From contig NZ_AP018365.1 of NCBI RefSeq assembly GCF_016756395.1, positions 1,681,501 to 1,745,500 of the forward strand: a stretch of 64,000 nt of DNA, in the 5' to 3' direction. The position numbers and the translations under genes are program-made. Origin of the DNA: Streptomyces sp. SN-593 (GTDB lineage: Bacteria; Actinomycetota; Actinomycetes; Streptomycetales; Streptomycetaceae). The notes beneath the pieces were generated by a model that worked only from the letters and a program-made list of their open reading frames with translations, searched no databases and had not been told where the DNA came from. Shown here piece after piece: positions 8,692 to 18,157 of this stretch (its first letter is position 1; every line of letters begins with the position of its first letter).

Positions 8692-9452
8692 GCGGCAGCG
8701 CCACCCTTCACGTAGGACTCGTAGCCCTCTTCCTCCAGCTTGTCGGCGAGCTCGGCGCCGCCGGACTCGACGATCCGGCCGGCCGAGAAGACGTGCACGA
8801 AGTCGGGCTTGATGTAGCGCAGGATGCGCGTGTAGTGCGTGATCAGCAGGGTGCCGACCTCGCCTTGCTCGCGGACCCGGTTGACGCCTTCGGAGACGAT
8901 CCGCAGCGCGTCGACGTCGAGGCCGGAGTCGGTCTCGTCGAGGATCGCGATCTTCGGCTTGAGCAGTTCGAGCTGGAGGATCTCGTGGCGCTTCTTCTCG
9001 CCGCCGGAGAAGCCCTCGTTGACGTTGCGCTCGGCGAACGAGGGATCCATGTGCAGTTGCTCCATGGTCTCCTTGACCTCCTTCACCCACGTGCGCAGCT
9101 TGGGGGCCTCACCGCGGATGGCGGTGGCGGAGGTGCGCAGGAAGTTGGAGACCGAGACGCCGGGGATCTCGACCGGGTACTGCATGGCGAGGAAGACGCC
9201 GGCCCGGGCCCGCTCGTCGACGCTCATCGCCAGCACGTCCTCGCCGTCGAGGGTGACGCTGCCGCCGGTGACGGTGTACTTGGGGTGCCCGGCCAGGGAG
9301 TAGGCCAGGGTGGACTTGCCGGAGCCGTTGGGGCCCATGATGGCGTGGGTCTCGCCCTGTTTCACCGTGAGGTCGACGCCCTTGAGGATCTCCTTGGTGG
9401 CGTTGTCGGCTTCGACGGTGACGTGCAGGTCGCGGATTTCAAGCGTGGCCAT
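8688..9452 (-). CDS. sufC: SufC ATPase of the SufBCD scaffold
   Basis: 254 residues. An ABC-type ATPase without membrane partners. Walker A is GPNGSGKST, the signature loop is FSGGEKKR, and Walker B runs into LDETDSGLD, where the D of the ETDSGLD segment is typical for SufC. It drives the conformational change of SufB-SufD on which clusters are built. It starts seven bases after the Rieske gene and overlaps sufS by four bases. Confidence 0.96.
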   Translation of the reverse strand: MATLEIRDLHVTVEADNATKEILKGVDLTVKQGETHAIMGPNGSGKSTLAYSLAGHPKYTVTGGSVTLDGEDVLAMSVDERARAGVFLAMQYPVEIPGVSVSNFLRTSATAIRGEAPKLRTWVKEVKETMEQLHMDPSFAERNVNEGFSGGEKKRHEILQLELLKPKIAILDETDSGLDVDALRIVSEGVNRVREQGEVGTLLITHYTRILRYIKPDFVHVFSAGRIVESGGAELADKLEEEGYESYVKGGAAA

Positions 9453-9459
9453 GGGTGAC

Positions 9460-9789
9460 TCAGGACTCCTGGGTGACGGAGACGAGCACGTCGTCCCCAA
9501 CGATCTTGACGGGGTATACGGGAACGGGCCGGGTGGCGGGCAGCCCGGACGGCTTGCCGGTGCGCAGGTCGAAGCTGGAGCCGTGCAGCCAGCACTCGAT
9601 CTGGCAGTCCTCCACCTCGCCCTCGGACAGCGAGACGTTGGCGTGCGAGCAGATGTCGTTGATCGCGAACACCTCGCCCTCGGTGCGGACGACCGAGACC
9701 GGCACACCGTCGATCTCGACGCGGTGCGGGGTGTCGTCCTCCAGCTCGCTGAGCGCGCAGGCGCGGACGAAGGGCACGGTGCTGGTCAT
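9460..9789 (-). CDS. Rieske-type [2Fe-2S] ferredoxin in the suf operon
   Basis: 109 residues. The cluster ligands are visible as CSHANVSLSEG (Cys-x-His) and the later IECWLHGSSFDLRTG (Cys-x2-His). It resembles the small soluble ferredoxin subunits of NdoA/HcaC type and has no signal peptide, so it is cytoplasmic. It sits between sufD (ATGA overlap) and sufC, a placement common in Streptomyces and Mycobacterium suf operons. Possible jobs are electron donor for cluster assembly or repair, or a sensor; the sequence does not decide. Confidence 0.9.
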   Translation of the reverse strand: MTSTVPFVRACALSELEDDTPHRVEIDGVPVSVVRTEGEVFAINDICSHANVSLSEGEVEDCQIECWLHGSSFDLRTGKPSGLPATRPVPVYPVKIVGDDVLVSVTQES

Positions 9790-10967
9790 CCGACCGCCGC
9801 CTCGAGTTCCGCGTCGATCTTCGCCATCAGCCGCTCCTCCAGGTCGGGCAGTCCGATCTGCTGGACCAGCTCGCCGAAGAAGCCGCGCACCACCAGGCGG
9901 CGGGCGTCCTCGGTGTGGATGCCGCGGCTCATCAGGTAGAAGAGCTGCTCGTCGTCGAAGCGGCCGGTCGCCGACGCGTGTCCGGCGCCGACGATCTCGC
10001 CGGTCTCGATCTCCAGGTTGGGCACCGAGTCCACCCGGGCGCCGTCGGTGAGGACGAGGTTGCGGTTCAGCTCGTAGGTGTCGGTGCCCTCGGCCGCGGC
10101 CCGGATCAGCACGTCGCCGATCCACACCGCGTGCGCGTCCTGGCCCTGGAGCGCGCCCTTGTACGCCACGTTGGACCGGCAGTGCGGCGTGTCGTGGTCG
10201 ATGAACAGGCGGTGCTCCTGGTGCTGGCCGCGGTCGGTGAAGTACAGCCCGAACAGGTCGGCCTCGCCGCCGGTGGCGCCGTAGACCACCCGGGGGTGCA
10301 GCCGGACCAGGTCGCCGCCGAAGGTGACGACCACGGACTTGAAGCCGGCGTCGCGGCCGAGCAGCGCGGTGTGCTGCGCGGCGTGCACGGCGGTGTCGGC
10401 CCAGTCCTGGACGGAGACCACGGTGAGTTTGGCACCGTCGCCGACCAGGAACTCGACGTTGGCCGCGAGCGTGGTGTCGCCGGTGTGGTCCAGCACCACC
10501 ACGGCCTCGGCGAACGCGCCGATCTCCACGACCTGGTGACCGTAGGCGACGCCGCCCTCGCCGTGCACGGCGATCCGGACCGGCTCGGTGAGCACGGTGT
10601 CCTTGGGGACGCTGACCACCGACGCCTTCTCGAACGCGCTGAACGCCTGGGCGGCGACGCGGTCGACCGGCTTGCCGGCCTTGCCGATCCGCGGGTCGGT
10701 GCGGTCCACGGTCTCCACGACGACGCCGTCGGGCGCGGTCACCTCGACGCGCAGCGAGCCGGTCGCCTCCGCGGTGCCGTCGTGCAGGCCGCGCAGCCGG
10801 GCCAGCGGCGTGAAGCGCCATTCCTCCTCGCGCCCGGTCGGCACGGGGAAGTCGGCCACGTCGTACGACGGGGCGGCGCTGACCCGGGCGTCGGCGGGCT
10901 GCTCGGTCGGCTGCCCCACCGTGATGGCACCGTCCGTGGTGCTGCCCGCAGGGGTGTTCTCGGCCAT
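9786..10967 (-). CDS. sufD: SufD scaffold subunit
   Basis: 393 residues. The N-terminal part carries FPVPTGREEEWRFTPLARLRGL, a common SufD start, and the C-terminal half has the right-handed beta-helix core with VDSVPNLEIETGEIVGAGHASATGRFD around the conserved His, then the [15 protein letters not shown] end ([13 protein letters not shown]). SufD pairs with SufB and SufC to form the scaffold. The ATG at 10967 is preceded by GAGGAG at about 14 bases. It follows sufB after 62 bases and overlaps the Rieske gene by four. Confidence 0.95.
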   Translation of the reverse strand: MAENTPAGSTTDGAITVGQPTEQPADARVSAAPSYDVADFPVPTGREEEWRFTPLARLRGLHDGTAEATGSLRVEVTAPDGVVVETVDRTDPRIGKAGKPVDRVAAQAFSAFEKASVVSVPKDTVLTEPVRIAVHGEGGVAYGHQVVEIGAFAEAVVVLDHTGDTTLAANVEFLVGDGAKLTVVSVQDWADTAVHAAQHTALLGRDAGFKSVVVTFGGDLVRLHPRVVYGATGGEADLFGLYFTDRGQHQEHRLFIDHDTPHCRSNVAYKGALQGQDAHAVWIGDVLIRAAAEGTDTYELNRNLVLTDGARVDSVPNLEIETGEIVGAGHASATGRFDDEQLFYLMSRGIHTEDARRLVVRGFFGELVQQIGLPDLEERLMAKIDAELEAAVG

Positions 10968-11029
10968 AGCTGTACTGCTGCTCCTCGTTGGATTGCTTCG
11001 CTCGGTGCGGGGGTGGCGGGCGGCCCGGG

Positions 11030-12451
11030 TCAGCCGACCGCGCCCTCCATCTGCAGCTCGATCAGCCGGTTGAGTTCCAGGGCGTACTCCATCGGCAGCT
11101 CCTTGGCGATCGGCTCGACGAAGCCCCGCACGATCATGGCCATGGCCTCGAACTCGGTCATGCCCCGGCTCATCAGGTAGAAGAGCTGGTCGTCCGAGAC
11201 CTTGGAGACGGTCGCCTCGTGGCCCATCGACACGTCGTCCTCGCGCACGTCCACGTACGGGTACGTGTCGGAGCGGGAGACGGTGTCCACCAGCAGGGCG
11301 TCGCACAGCACGTTGGACTTCGCGCCGGTGGAGCCCTCGCCGATCTCGATCAGGCCGCGGTAGGAGGTGCGGCCGCCGCCGCGCGCCACCGACTTGGAGA
11401 CGATGTTGGACGACGTGTTCGGCGCCATGTGCACCATCTTGGCGCCGGCGTCCTGGTGCTGGCCCTCGCCGGCGAAGGCGATGGACAGCGTCTCGCCCTT
11501 GGCGTGCTCGCCCATCAGGTAGACCGCGGGGTACTTCATGGTCACCTTGGAGCCGATGTTGCCGTCGATCCACTCCATGGTCGCGCCCTCGTAGGCCACG
11601 GCGCGCTTGGTGACCAGGTTGTAGACGTTGTTCGACCAGTTCTGGATGGTCGTGTAGCGGCAGCGGCCGCCCTTCTTGACGATGATCTCGACCACCGCGG
11701 AGTGCAGCGAGTCCGACTTGTAGATCGGCGCGGTGCAGCCCTCGACGTAGTGGACGTAGGCGTCCTCGTCCACGATGATCAGGGTCCGCTCGAACTGGCC
11801 CATGTTCTCGGTGTTGATCCGGAAGTACGCCTGGAGCGGGATCTCCACGTGCACGCCCTTCGGCACGTAGATGAACGAGCCGCCCGACCACACCGCCGTG
11901 TTCAGCGAGGCGAACTTGTTGTCGCCGGCGGGGATGACGGTGCCGAAGTACTCCTGGAACAGCTCCGGGTGCTGCTTGAGCGCGGTGTCGGTGTCCAGGA
12001 AGATGACGCCCTGCTCCTCCAGGTCCTCGCGGATCTGGTGGTAGACGACCTCGGACTCGTACTGCGCGGCGACGCCGGCGACCAGGCGCTGCTTCTCCGC
12101 CTCCGGGATGCCGAGCTTGTCGTAGGTGTTCTTGATGTCCTCGGGCAGGTCCTCCCAGGACTCCGCCTGCTTCTCGGTGGACCGCACGAAGTACTTGATG
12201 TTGTCGAAGTCGATGCCGGTGAGGTCGCTGCCCCAGGTGGGCATCGGCTTCTTGCCGAACAGCCGCAGCCCCTTGAGCCGCATCTTCAGCATCCACTCCG
12301 GCTCGGACTTCTTCGCGGAGATGTCGCGGACGACCTCCTCCGACAGGCCGCGCTTGGCGGCGGCGCCGGCGGTGTCGGTGTCGGCCCAGCCGTACTCGTA
12401 GGTGCCGATGCCTTCGAGCTCCGGGTGAGTGGTCTCCGTGGGAGCAGTCAT
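11030..12451 (-). CDS. sufB: SufB scaffold subunit
   Basis: 473 residues, the usual SufB length. Conserved stretches include [70 protein letters not shown] with the conserved Cys, and [22 protein letters not shown] near the end. SufB carries the nascent Fe-S cluster. The ATG at 12451 overlaps the sufR stop as ATGA, so repressor and scaffold genes are translationally coupled. Confidence 0.97.
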   Translation of the reverse strand: MTAPTETTHPELEGIGTYEYGWADTDTAGAAAKRGLSEEVVRDISAKKSEPEWMLKMRLKGLRLFGKKPMPTWGSDLTGIDFDNIKYFVRSTEKQAESWEDLPEDIKNTYDKLGIPEAEKQRLVAGVAAQYESEVVYHQIREDLEEQGVIFLDTDTALKQHPELFQEYFGTVIPAGDNKFASLNTAVWSGGSFIYVPKGVHVEIPLQAYFRINTENMGQFERTLIIVDEDAYVHYVEGCTAPIYKSDSLHSAVVEIIVKKGGRCRYTTIQNWSNNVYNLVTKRAVAYEGATMEWIDGNIGSKVTMKYPAVYLMGEHAKGETLSIAFAGEGQHQDAGAKMVHMAPNTSSNIVSKSVARGGGRTSYRGLIEIGEGSTGAKSNVLCDALLVDTVSRSDTYPYVDVREDDVSMGHEATVSKVSDDQLFYLMSRGMTEFEAMAMIVRGFVEPIAKELPMEYALELNRLIELQMEGAVG

Positions 12452-13344
12452 GCGGGGTTCCTCCCGGACGTGCTGACTGGTGCGTGGTCTGTGCGTGCTG
12501 GTGCTGCGGGTGGTGCGGCGGCCGCCGGCACGGCGGGCTCCGCGGGGGTCGCGGGCGCCGCGGCCGGATCGGCCGGTGCTGCGGGTGGTCGAACGGGTGG
12601 TGCGGGTGCCGCCGGCTCGTCGGGGGACGCGCCGGCCCGCGACTGGTGGGCCCGCGGGATGAACGTGGTGCACACCCCGTCGCCGTGCGCGATGGTGGCG
12701 AGCCGCTGGACGTGCGTCCCGAGCAGGCGGGAGAAGACCTCGGCCTCCGCCTCGCAGAGCTGCGGGAACTGCTCGGCGGCGTGGGCCACCGGGCAGTGGT
12801 GCTGGCACAGCTGCTCCCCTGCCGGGCCGGGGGCGCTACGCGCTGTAGCAGCGTACCCGTCCGCGCTCAGTGCGCGGGCCAGGGCCTGCGCCCGCTCCTC
12901 GGGCGCGGCGGCGTCGACCAGCTCGCGGTAGCGCTCGGCCTGGGCGGCCACGCGGGCCCGCGCGAACGCGGTGACCGCGGCCTCGCCCTGCTCGCCGCCG
13001 CCCGCGGACTGGGCGATCCAGCCCAGCGCGTCCGCGGCGAGCTGGTCGTACGCCTGGTCGAAGGCGTCCCGGCCGCAGTCGGTGAGCGCGAAGACCTTCG
13101 CGGGGCGGCCGCGGCCGCGGCTGCCGTAGACCCGCTGCTGGCGGGCCTCCACGATGTTCTCCGCGACGAGCGCGTCCAGGTGGCGGCGTACCGCCGCCTG
13201 GGTGAGGCCCAGCCGCTCGGCGAGGTCCGCGGCGGTGGAGGGCCCGTGGCCCAGGATGGAGCTGGCGACGCGGTTGCGGGTGCCCCGCTCACCGGTCGTC
13301 GGCTCCTCCGCCGCCTTGGGGGCAGCACCGCCTACGTATTTCAC
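12448..13344 (-). CDS. sufR: SufR, Fe-S cluster-binding repressor of the suf operon
   Basis: 298 residues. The N-terminal winged helix ([35 protein letters not shown]) is followed by a dimerisation region and a cysteine region [18 protein letters not shown] and DGVCTTFIP, the ligands of the regulatory cluster in actinobacterial SufR. Holo-protein represses; loss of cluster derepresses sufRBDCSU. The start is GTG 13344, with no purine-rich ribosome site, next to the operator. The last 65 residues are almost only Ala, Pro and acidic or Arg residues, a low-complexity tail beyond the usual end, of unknown role. Confidence 0.92.
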   Translation of the reverse strand: MKYVGGAAPKAAEEPTTGERGTRNRVASSILGHGPSTAADLAERLGLTQAAVRRHLDALVAENIVEARQQRVYGSRGRGRPAKVFALTDCGRDAFDQAYDQLAADALGWIAQSAGGGEQGEAAVTAFARARVAAQAERYRELVDAAAPEERAQALARALSADGYAATARSAPGPAGEQLCQHHCPVAHAAEQFPQLCEAEAEVFSRLLGTHVQRLATIAHGDGVCTTFIPRAHQSRAGASPDEPAAPAPPVRPPAAPADPAAAPATPAEPAVPAAAAPPAAPARTDHAPVSTSGRNPA

Positions 13345-13357
13345 AACGCCATTGTTG
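13344..13357 (-). promoter_or_regulatory. SufR-type operator at the sufR start codon
   Basis: CAACGCCATTGTTG fits CAAC-N6-GTTG, the 14-bp palindrome reported for SufR in Streptomyces avermitilis (from memory). It shares one base with the GTG start, so bound repressor would cover the transcription start of a leaderless or near-leaderless message. Confidence 0.65.
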
Positions 13358-13488
13358 CTTAATTCGGCGAGCGGGAGCAAGCTCCACCCCTCACCTGCAC
13401 GGTGGGCTGCATCACTTAGGGTCACCTCACTTCCTTCGCCCGCCCGGCCGGCTTCCGCCCTGCCGCCCGCGCTGCCTCCCGCCCTCCC

Positions 13489-13494
13489 TAGACT
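13489..13494 (+). promoter_or_regulatory. -10 element, leaderless ABC transporter transcript
   Basis: TAGACT ends seven bases before the ATG at 13502 and no ribosome site is present. This is the spacing of a -10 box for a leaderless mRNA that begins at the start codon. Confidence 0.5.
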
Positions 13495-13501
13495 CGTGGC
13501 C

Positions 13502-14428
<927 letters not shown>

Positions 14429-14441
14429 GGGAGTTGCCGGT

Positions 14442-15245
14442 ATGAGCCTCACCACCGACACCGCGCACGCCACCGGGGCGGGCGCCGGGGTCTTCGCGCC
14501 CGCGCCCGGTGCGGCGCCGCTGTCCCGGATGATCCGCGCGCAGGCGCTGCTGGAGACGCGGATGCTGCTGCGCAACGGCGAGCAGCTCCTGCTCACCGTG
14601 GTCATCCCGACGCTGCTGCTGGTGCTGTTCAGCGCGGTGGACGTCGTGGACACCGGCCCCGGCAAGTCCGTGGACTTCCTCGCCCCCGGCGTGCTCGCGC
14701 TGGCGGTGCTGTCCACCGCGTTCACCGGGCAGGCCATCGCCACCGGCTTCGAGCGCCGCTACGGCGTGCTGAAGCGGCTGGGCGCCTCGCCGCTGCCGCG
14801 GTGGGCGCTGATGGCCGCGAAGACCTGCTCGGTCCTGGTCACCGAGGCGCTCCAGACGGTGCTGCTGGTGGTGATCGCCTTCGCCCTCGGCTGGTCCCCG
14901 CACGGCGACCCGGCGGCCGTGCTGCTCCTGCTGCTGCTCGGCACCGCCGCGTTCTCCGGGCTGGGCCTGCTGATGGCCGGCACCCTGAAGGCCGAGGCCA
15001 CCCTCGCCGCCGCGAACCTCGTCTTCCTGCTGCTGCTGGTCGGCGGCGGCGTGATCGTGCCCATGGACAAGTTCGGCGGGCCGGTCCGGCACGTGCTGGA
15101 GCTGCTGCCGATCTCGGCCCTTTCGGACGGCCTGCGCGACGTGTTGCAGCACGGCGCCGGGGTTCCGTGGTCCGACCTGGGCATCCTCGCGGTCTGGTCG
15201 GTCGTGGGCCTGGCGGCGGCGGGCCGCTGGTTCCGCTGGGAGTAG
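14442..15245 (+). CDS. ABC-2 type exporter permease
   Basis: 267 residues with a cytoplasmic N-terminus and about six transmembrane segments (for example LLLTVVIPTLLLVLFSAV, FLAPGVLALAVLSTAFTGQAIA, VLLVVIAFALGW, LVFLLLLVGGGVIVPM). ABC-2 family features include the conserved FERRYGVLKRLGASPLPR loop. Partner of the ATPase encoded 13 bases upstream. It probably moves a lipophilic or heme-related compound, given the ctaA/ctaB/suf surroundings, but that is only inference. Confidence 0.9.
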   Translation: MSLTTDTAHATGAGAGVFAPAPGAAPLSRMIRAQALLETRMLLRNGEQLLLTVVIPTLLLVLFSAVDVVDTGPGKSVDFLAPGVLALAVLSTAFTGQAIATGFERRYGVLKRLGASPLPRWALMAAKTCSVLVTEALQTVLLVVIAFALGWSPHGDPAAVLLLLLLGTAAFSGLGLLMAGTLKAEATLAAANLVFLLLLVGGGVIVPMDKFGGPVRHVLELLPISALSDGLRDVLQHGAGVPWSDLGILAVWSVVGLAAAGRWFRWE

Positions 15246-15346
15246 CGGGGAGCAGCGGGAGCAGGGGCGAACACGTGGGAGCGGGTCCGGGCCGCCGCGG
15301 GTCCCGCCGGGATGACGGCGGTCCGTCCGGTTCCGCCGCGAGTGGC

Positions 15347-15360
15347 TACGCCATGGCGTA
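15347..15360. promoter_or_regulatory. Operator-like palindrome before the MFS gene
   Basis: TACGCCATGGCGTA is a perfect 14-bp palindrome 21 bases upstream of the MFS start, just before the ribosome site GAAGGAGAG. Position and symmetry suit a TetR/MarR-type operator; no such regulator is intact nearby. Confidence 0.45.
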
Positions 15361-15381
15361 CCGAGAAGGAGAGAGCACGGC

Positions 15382-17073
15382 ATGACGGCGCAGGCGGAAC
15401 CGCGCGGGGGCGGCGCGGACGGAGGCGGCACGGGCGGGGGCGGCACGGGCGGGCGTACCGGCGGGAACGGCCCGGACGGGGGCGGCGGCAGCGGGCAGGG
15501 CGCGGACTCCTCGGCGTGGGCGCCCCTGCGCCTGCCGACCTACCGCACCCTGTGGTGCGCCCAGCTCGGTTCGAACGTCGGCACCTGGATGCAGACGGTC
15601 GGCGCCCAGTGGATGCTCGTCCACCAGCCGAACGCGCCGACGCTGACCTCCCTGGTGCAGGCCGCCTCCCTGCTCCCGGTCCTGTTCCTGTCGCTGCCCG
15701 CGGGCGTCCTCGCCGACGTCCTGGACCGCCGCCGCCTGCTGGTGGCCCTGTCGATCGCGATGACGGCGGTGAGCGCCGCGCTGGCGATCCTCACCGCGGC
15801 CGGGCTGACCACCCCCACCGTGCTGATCGCCCTGGTCTTCCTGATGGGGTGCGGCAGCGCGCTGACCGGTCCCGGCTGGCAGGCGATCCAGCCCGAACTC
15901 GTGCCACGCGCGCAGATCCCGGCCGCGGCCGCGCTCGGCAGCCTCAACGTCAACCTGGCGCGCGCGGTCGGCCCGGCCGTGGCCGGCGTGCTGGTCGCCG
16001 TGACCGGCCCGGACGTCGTGTTCGGCATCAACGCGGTCTCGTTCCTCGGGGTGGTCGCCGCCCTGACGGCCTGGCACCGCGCCGCGCCGCGCACCGCGGG
16101 CGCCCCCGAGCGGATGCGCCCGGCGCTGTCGGCGGGCACCCGCTACGTCCGCAACGCGCCCGGGGTGCGCCGGGTGATGCTGCGCGCGGCCCTGTTCGTG
16201 CTGCCCGCCTCCGCGCTGTGGGGCCTGCTGCCGGTGGTGTCCTCGCAGCGCCTGCACCAGGGCGCGGGCGGCTACGGCCTGCTGCTCGGGGCACTGGGCG
16301 TGGGCGCGATCGCGGGGGCCGTCAGCGTCAAGCGGGTGCGCGCGGCCGTGGACCGCAACGTGCTGCTCGCACTGAGCAGCGCCGCGTTCGCCGCCGGCAG
16401 CGCGGTCGCCGCCGTGGTCACGCAGCCCGTGGTGGTGGCGGTGGTCCTCGTGGTCACCGGCGCCGGCTGGCTGTACGCGCTGTCCACGCTCAACACCACC
16501 CTCCAACTCGCCCTGCCGGCCTGGGTCCGGGCCCGCGGCCTCGCGGTCTATCTGATGGTCTTCATGGGCGGCCAGGGCATCGGCTCCCTGGTGTGGGGCC
16601 TGGTCGCGAACGCCACCAGCACCCGCGCCACGCTGCTGGCCGCCACCGCACTGCTCCTGCTGACCGCGCTGTCGCTCGCCGTCTGGCCGATGCGGGCCCG
16701 CACCGGCACCTTCGCGCGCGACGTGGTGGCGCCCTGGCCGGAACCGATGCTGGCGTTCGACCACGACCCGGAGGACGGCCCGGTCCTGGTCGAGGTGGCC
16801 TACGACGTGCCCGACGACCGCCTCGCCGACTTCCGCGCGGCGATGGCCGCCCTCGCGGTGTCCCGCCGCCGCACCGGCGCCTCCCACTGGGCGCTGTACC
16901 GCGACGCGGAGCACCCCGCGACCTGGGTCGAGACCTTCCAGGTCCCCTCCTGGCAGGAGCACCTGCGCCAGCACGACTCCCGTCTCACCGCCTATGACGC
17001 CGAACTGGCCGCCCGCGCCAGCGGCCTGTCCCGCACCGACCCCCGGGTCCGCCACCTCCTCTCCCCCGGGTAG
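15382..17073 (+). CDS. MFS exporter (enterobactin-exporter-like MFS_3 family) with C-terminal soluble domain
   Basis: 563 residues. Residues about 9-45 are almost pure Gly with a few Thr, Asp and Arg. Then twelve transmembrane segments follow, beginning LRLPTYRTLWCAQLGSNVGTWMQTVGAQW, typical of the MFS_3/DUF894 group. Between helices 2 and 3 lies GVLADVLDRRRLLV (motif A). Residues about 460-563 are soluble: VLVEVAYDVPDDRLADFRAAM and GASHWALYRDAEHPATWVETFQVPSWQEHLRQHD resemble a dimeric ferredoxin-like (antibiotic monooxygenase-type) domain and are common at the end of this subgroup. Ribosome site GAAGGAGAG precedes the ATG. Substrate unknown. Confidence 0.88.
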   Translation: MTAQAEPRGGGADGGGTGGGGTGGRTGGNGPDGGGGSGQGADSSAWAPLRLPTYRTLWCAQLGSNVGTWMQTVGAQWMLVHQPNAPTLTSLVQAASLLPVLFLSLPAGVLADVLDRRRLLVALSIAMTAVSAALAILTAAGLTTPTVLIALVFLMGCGSALTGPGWQAIQPELVPRAQIPAAAALGSLNVNLARAVGPAVAGVLVAVTGPDVVFGINAVSFLGVVAALTAWHRAAPRTAGAPERMRPALSAGTRYVRNAPGVRRVMLRAALFVLPASALWGLLPVVSSQRLHQGAGGYGLLLGALGVGAIAGAVSVKRVRAAVDRNVLLALSSAAFAAGSAVAAVVTQPVVVAVVLVVTGAGWLYALSTLNTTLQLALPAWVRARGLAVYLMVFMGGQGIGSLVWGLVANATSTRATLLAATALLLLTALSLAVWPMRARTGTFARDVVAPWPEPMLAFDHDPEDGPVLVEVAYDVPDDRLADFRAAMAALAVSRRRTGASHWALYRDAEHPATWVETFQVPSWQEHLRQHDSRLTAYDAELAARASGLSRTDPRVRHLLSPG

Positions 17074-17151
17074 CCGGCCACCGGGCGGTCGGCCCGGGTG
17101 GTCGGCCTGGCGGTCGGCCCCGGAGCCGGCGAACGGTCCGCCGCCGGGGAC

Positions 17152-17277
17152 CGGCGGCTCGGCACCGGGACCCCCCTCGTCTCGGCGTCCGGCCACGCCC
17201 GCCACGACGACCAGGCACGCTTCGACCGCCAGCTCGCCACGGTCATCGCCGGAATCAGCCAGCGCCCGCCCCCCTGA
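17152..17277 (+). pseudogene. Possible C-terminal remnant of a TetR-family regulator
   Basis: In the frame of the MFS gene but after its TAG stop, 17152-17274 encodes about 41 residues containing GTGTPLVSASGHARHDD and ARFDRQLATVIAGI, then TGA. This looks like the last helix of a TetR-type repressor (F-x-x-x-L-x-x-x-L-x-G-I pattern). No start codon or DNA-binding domain precedes it. It would fit a lost local repressor of the exporter; the resemblance is short and weak. Confidence 0.3.
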
Positions 17278-17986
17278 CCCTTCCTCCCCCGCCCACCCCG
17301 AGGCCCCTCGCCCGGCACTCCGCCTCCAGGTCGACCGTCCTGAAGTCCTCCAGGCGCATCATCAGCTGGGCCGCCTGGACCCCTGGCATGCGGTCGTCGC
17401 CGAAGTCCACGGCACCCACGTCCTGGGGCACGGGCCGCGGAAGGCCCGGCCGGTACAGGACGCCGTGCACGCCGCTCGGCACGAATCGGCGTACGCGCAC
17501 AGCCGCGTAGCCCCCGCGCAGATGGGGGCAGGCCCGCACCGACTGCCACGCGCACGGAAGGCACACCGGCGGGTGCCCGGTGACCACCTCCTCCGACCAC
17601 GTCCCCGGGTCGTCCCGAAGCAGCCAGAGCACACCGTCGTCAGCGGCGGCGTCCTCTCGCGCGGAGCAGCCGCAGACCTGGCAGAGGAGCCCGTCCATCG
17701 CGAGTCGCTGGCGCAGGAAGTGCACCTTGCCGTACTGCGGCCTGCCCCGGCCCGGACTGCTCGGCACGCGGCGCCAGAGGATGCCGTTGCTGTCGCGGTC
17801 GTACGGACGTTCCGCCACGTAGGCCAGTCGGCCTCGCCGCATGGTGACCTCAGGTTGTTCCGCGGCCTCCGAGGACCAGGACGCCACGAAGGGGACGCGC
17901 TCCGTCGGCGCGAACGCCCCGAAGCGGCGTCGGTCGGCCCTCTGCCGAGCGTCGTTCTCTCGTGCGGGGATGGCGGTCACGGGCAT
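17255..17986 (-). CDS. Conserved protein with a treble-clef-like zinc ribbon, target of the divergent GntR regulator
   Basis: 243 residues, no family assigned. The start ATG 17986 follows GGAAGGAC; longer upstream forms would cross the operators. Cysteines are grouped as LCQVCGCSA and VCLPCAWQSVRACPHLRGG, about 35 residues apart, suggesting a zinc-binding site. The N-terminal part has VASWSSEAAEQPEV and RPYDRDSNGILWRRV, the latter Arg/Trp-rich as in DNA- or tRNA-handling proteins. No signal peptide or membrane segment. It is transcribed away from the GntR regulator, and the operators at 18036-18076 lie just upstream. The pair is seen widely in Streptomyces; role unknown. Confidence 0.75.
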   Translation of the reverse strand: MPVTAIPARENDARQRADRRRFGAFAPTERVPFVASWSSEAAEQPEVTMRRGRLAYVAERPYDRDSNGILWRRVPSSPGRGRPQYGKVHFLRQRLAMDGLLCQVCGCSAREDAAADDGVLWLLRDDPGTWSEEVVTGHPPVCLPCAWQSVRACPHLRGGYAAVRVRRFVPSGVHGVLYRPGLPRPVPQDVGAVDFGDDRMPGVQAAQLMMRLEDFRTVDLEAECRARGLGVGGGGRVRGAGAG

Positions 17987-18035
17987 GTCCTTCCGGGACG
18001 TGCGGCAGTCAGGTCGTCCACGAGACACCGCTACT

Positions 18036-18046
18036 TCTCTAGACAT
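18036..18046. promoter_or_regulatory. GntR operator A (zinc-ribbon gene side)
   Basis: TCTCTAGACAT. Its first ten bases are the exact reverse complement of operator C. It is 50 bases upstream of the zinc-ribbon gene start. Confidence 0.6.
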
Positions 18047-18060
18047 CCCGATTCTGGACA

Positions 18061-18076
18061 ACATCTCTAGAGATGT
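18061..18076. promoter_or_regulatory. GntR operator B, perfect palindrome
   Basis: ACATCTCTAGAGATGT is a perfect 16-bp palindrome sharing the CTCTAGA core with operators A and C. It is the best-formed of the three sites and lies between the two divergent genes. Confidence 0.65.
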
Positions 18077-18127
18077 CAACGGAGCTCTTCCGGCCCGAAC
18101 AGGCGCTCCAGGCACCACGCTTTATGC

Positions 18128-18137
18128 TGTCTAGAGA
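18128..18137. promoter_or_regulatory. GntR operator C (autoregulatory side)
   Basis: TGTCTAGAGA, 21 bases upstream of the GntR start. It directly follows a possible -10 box TATGCT (18123-18128), so repressor bound here would block transcription of the regulator gene. Confidence 0.6.
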
Positions 18138-18157
18138 GGACGAGGGACGGGAGGCGC

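Noticed and set aside
13416-13429. DmdR/IdeR-type iron box near sufR (TTAGGGTCACCTCA)
   Set aside because: Half sites resemble TTAGG and ACCTAA, but the spacing is five bases too short for the 19-bp box.
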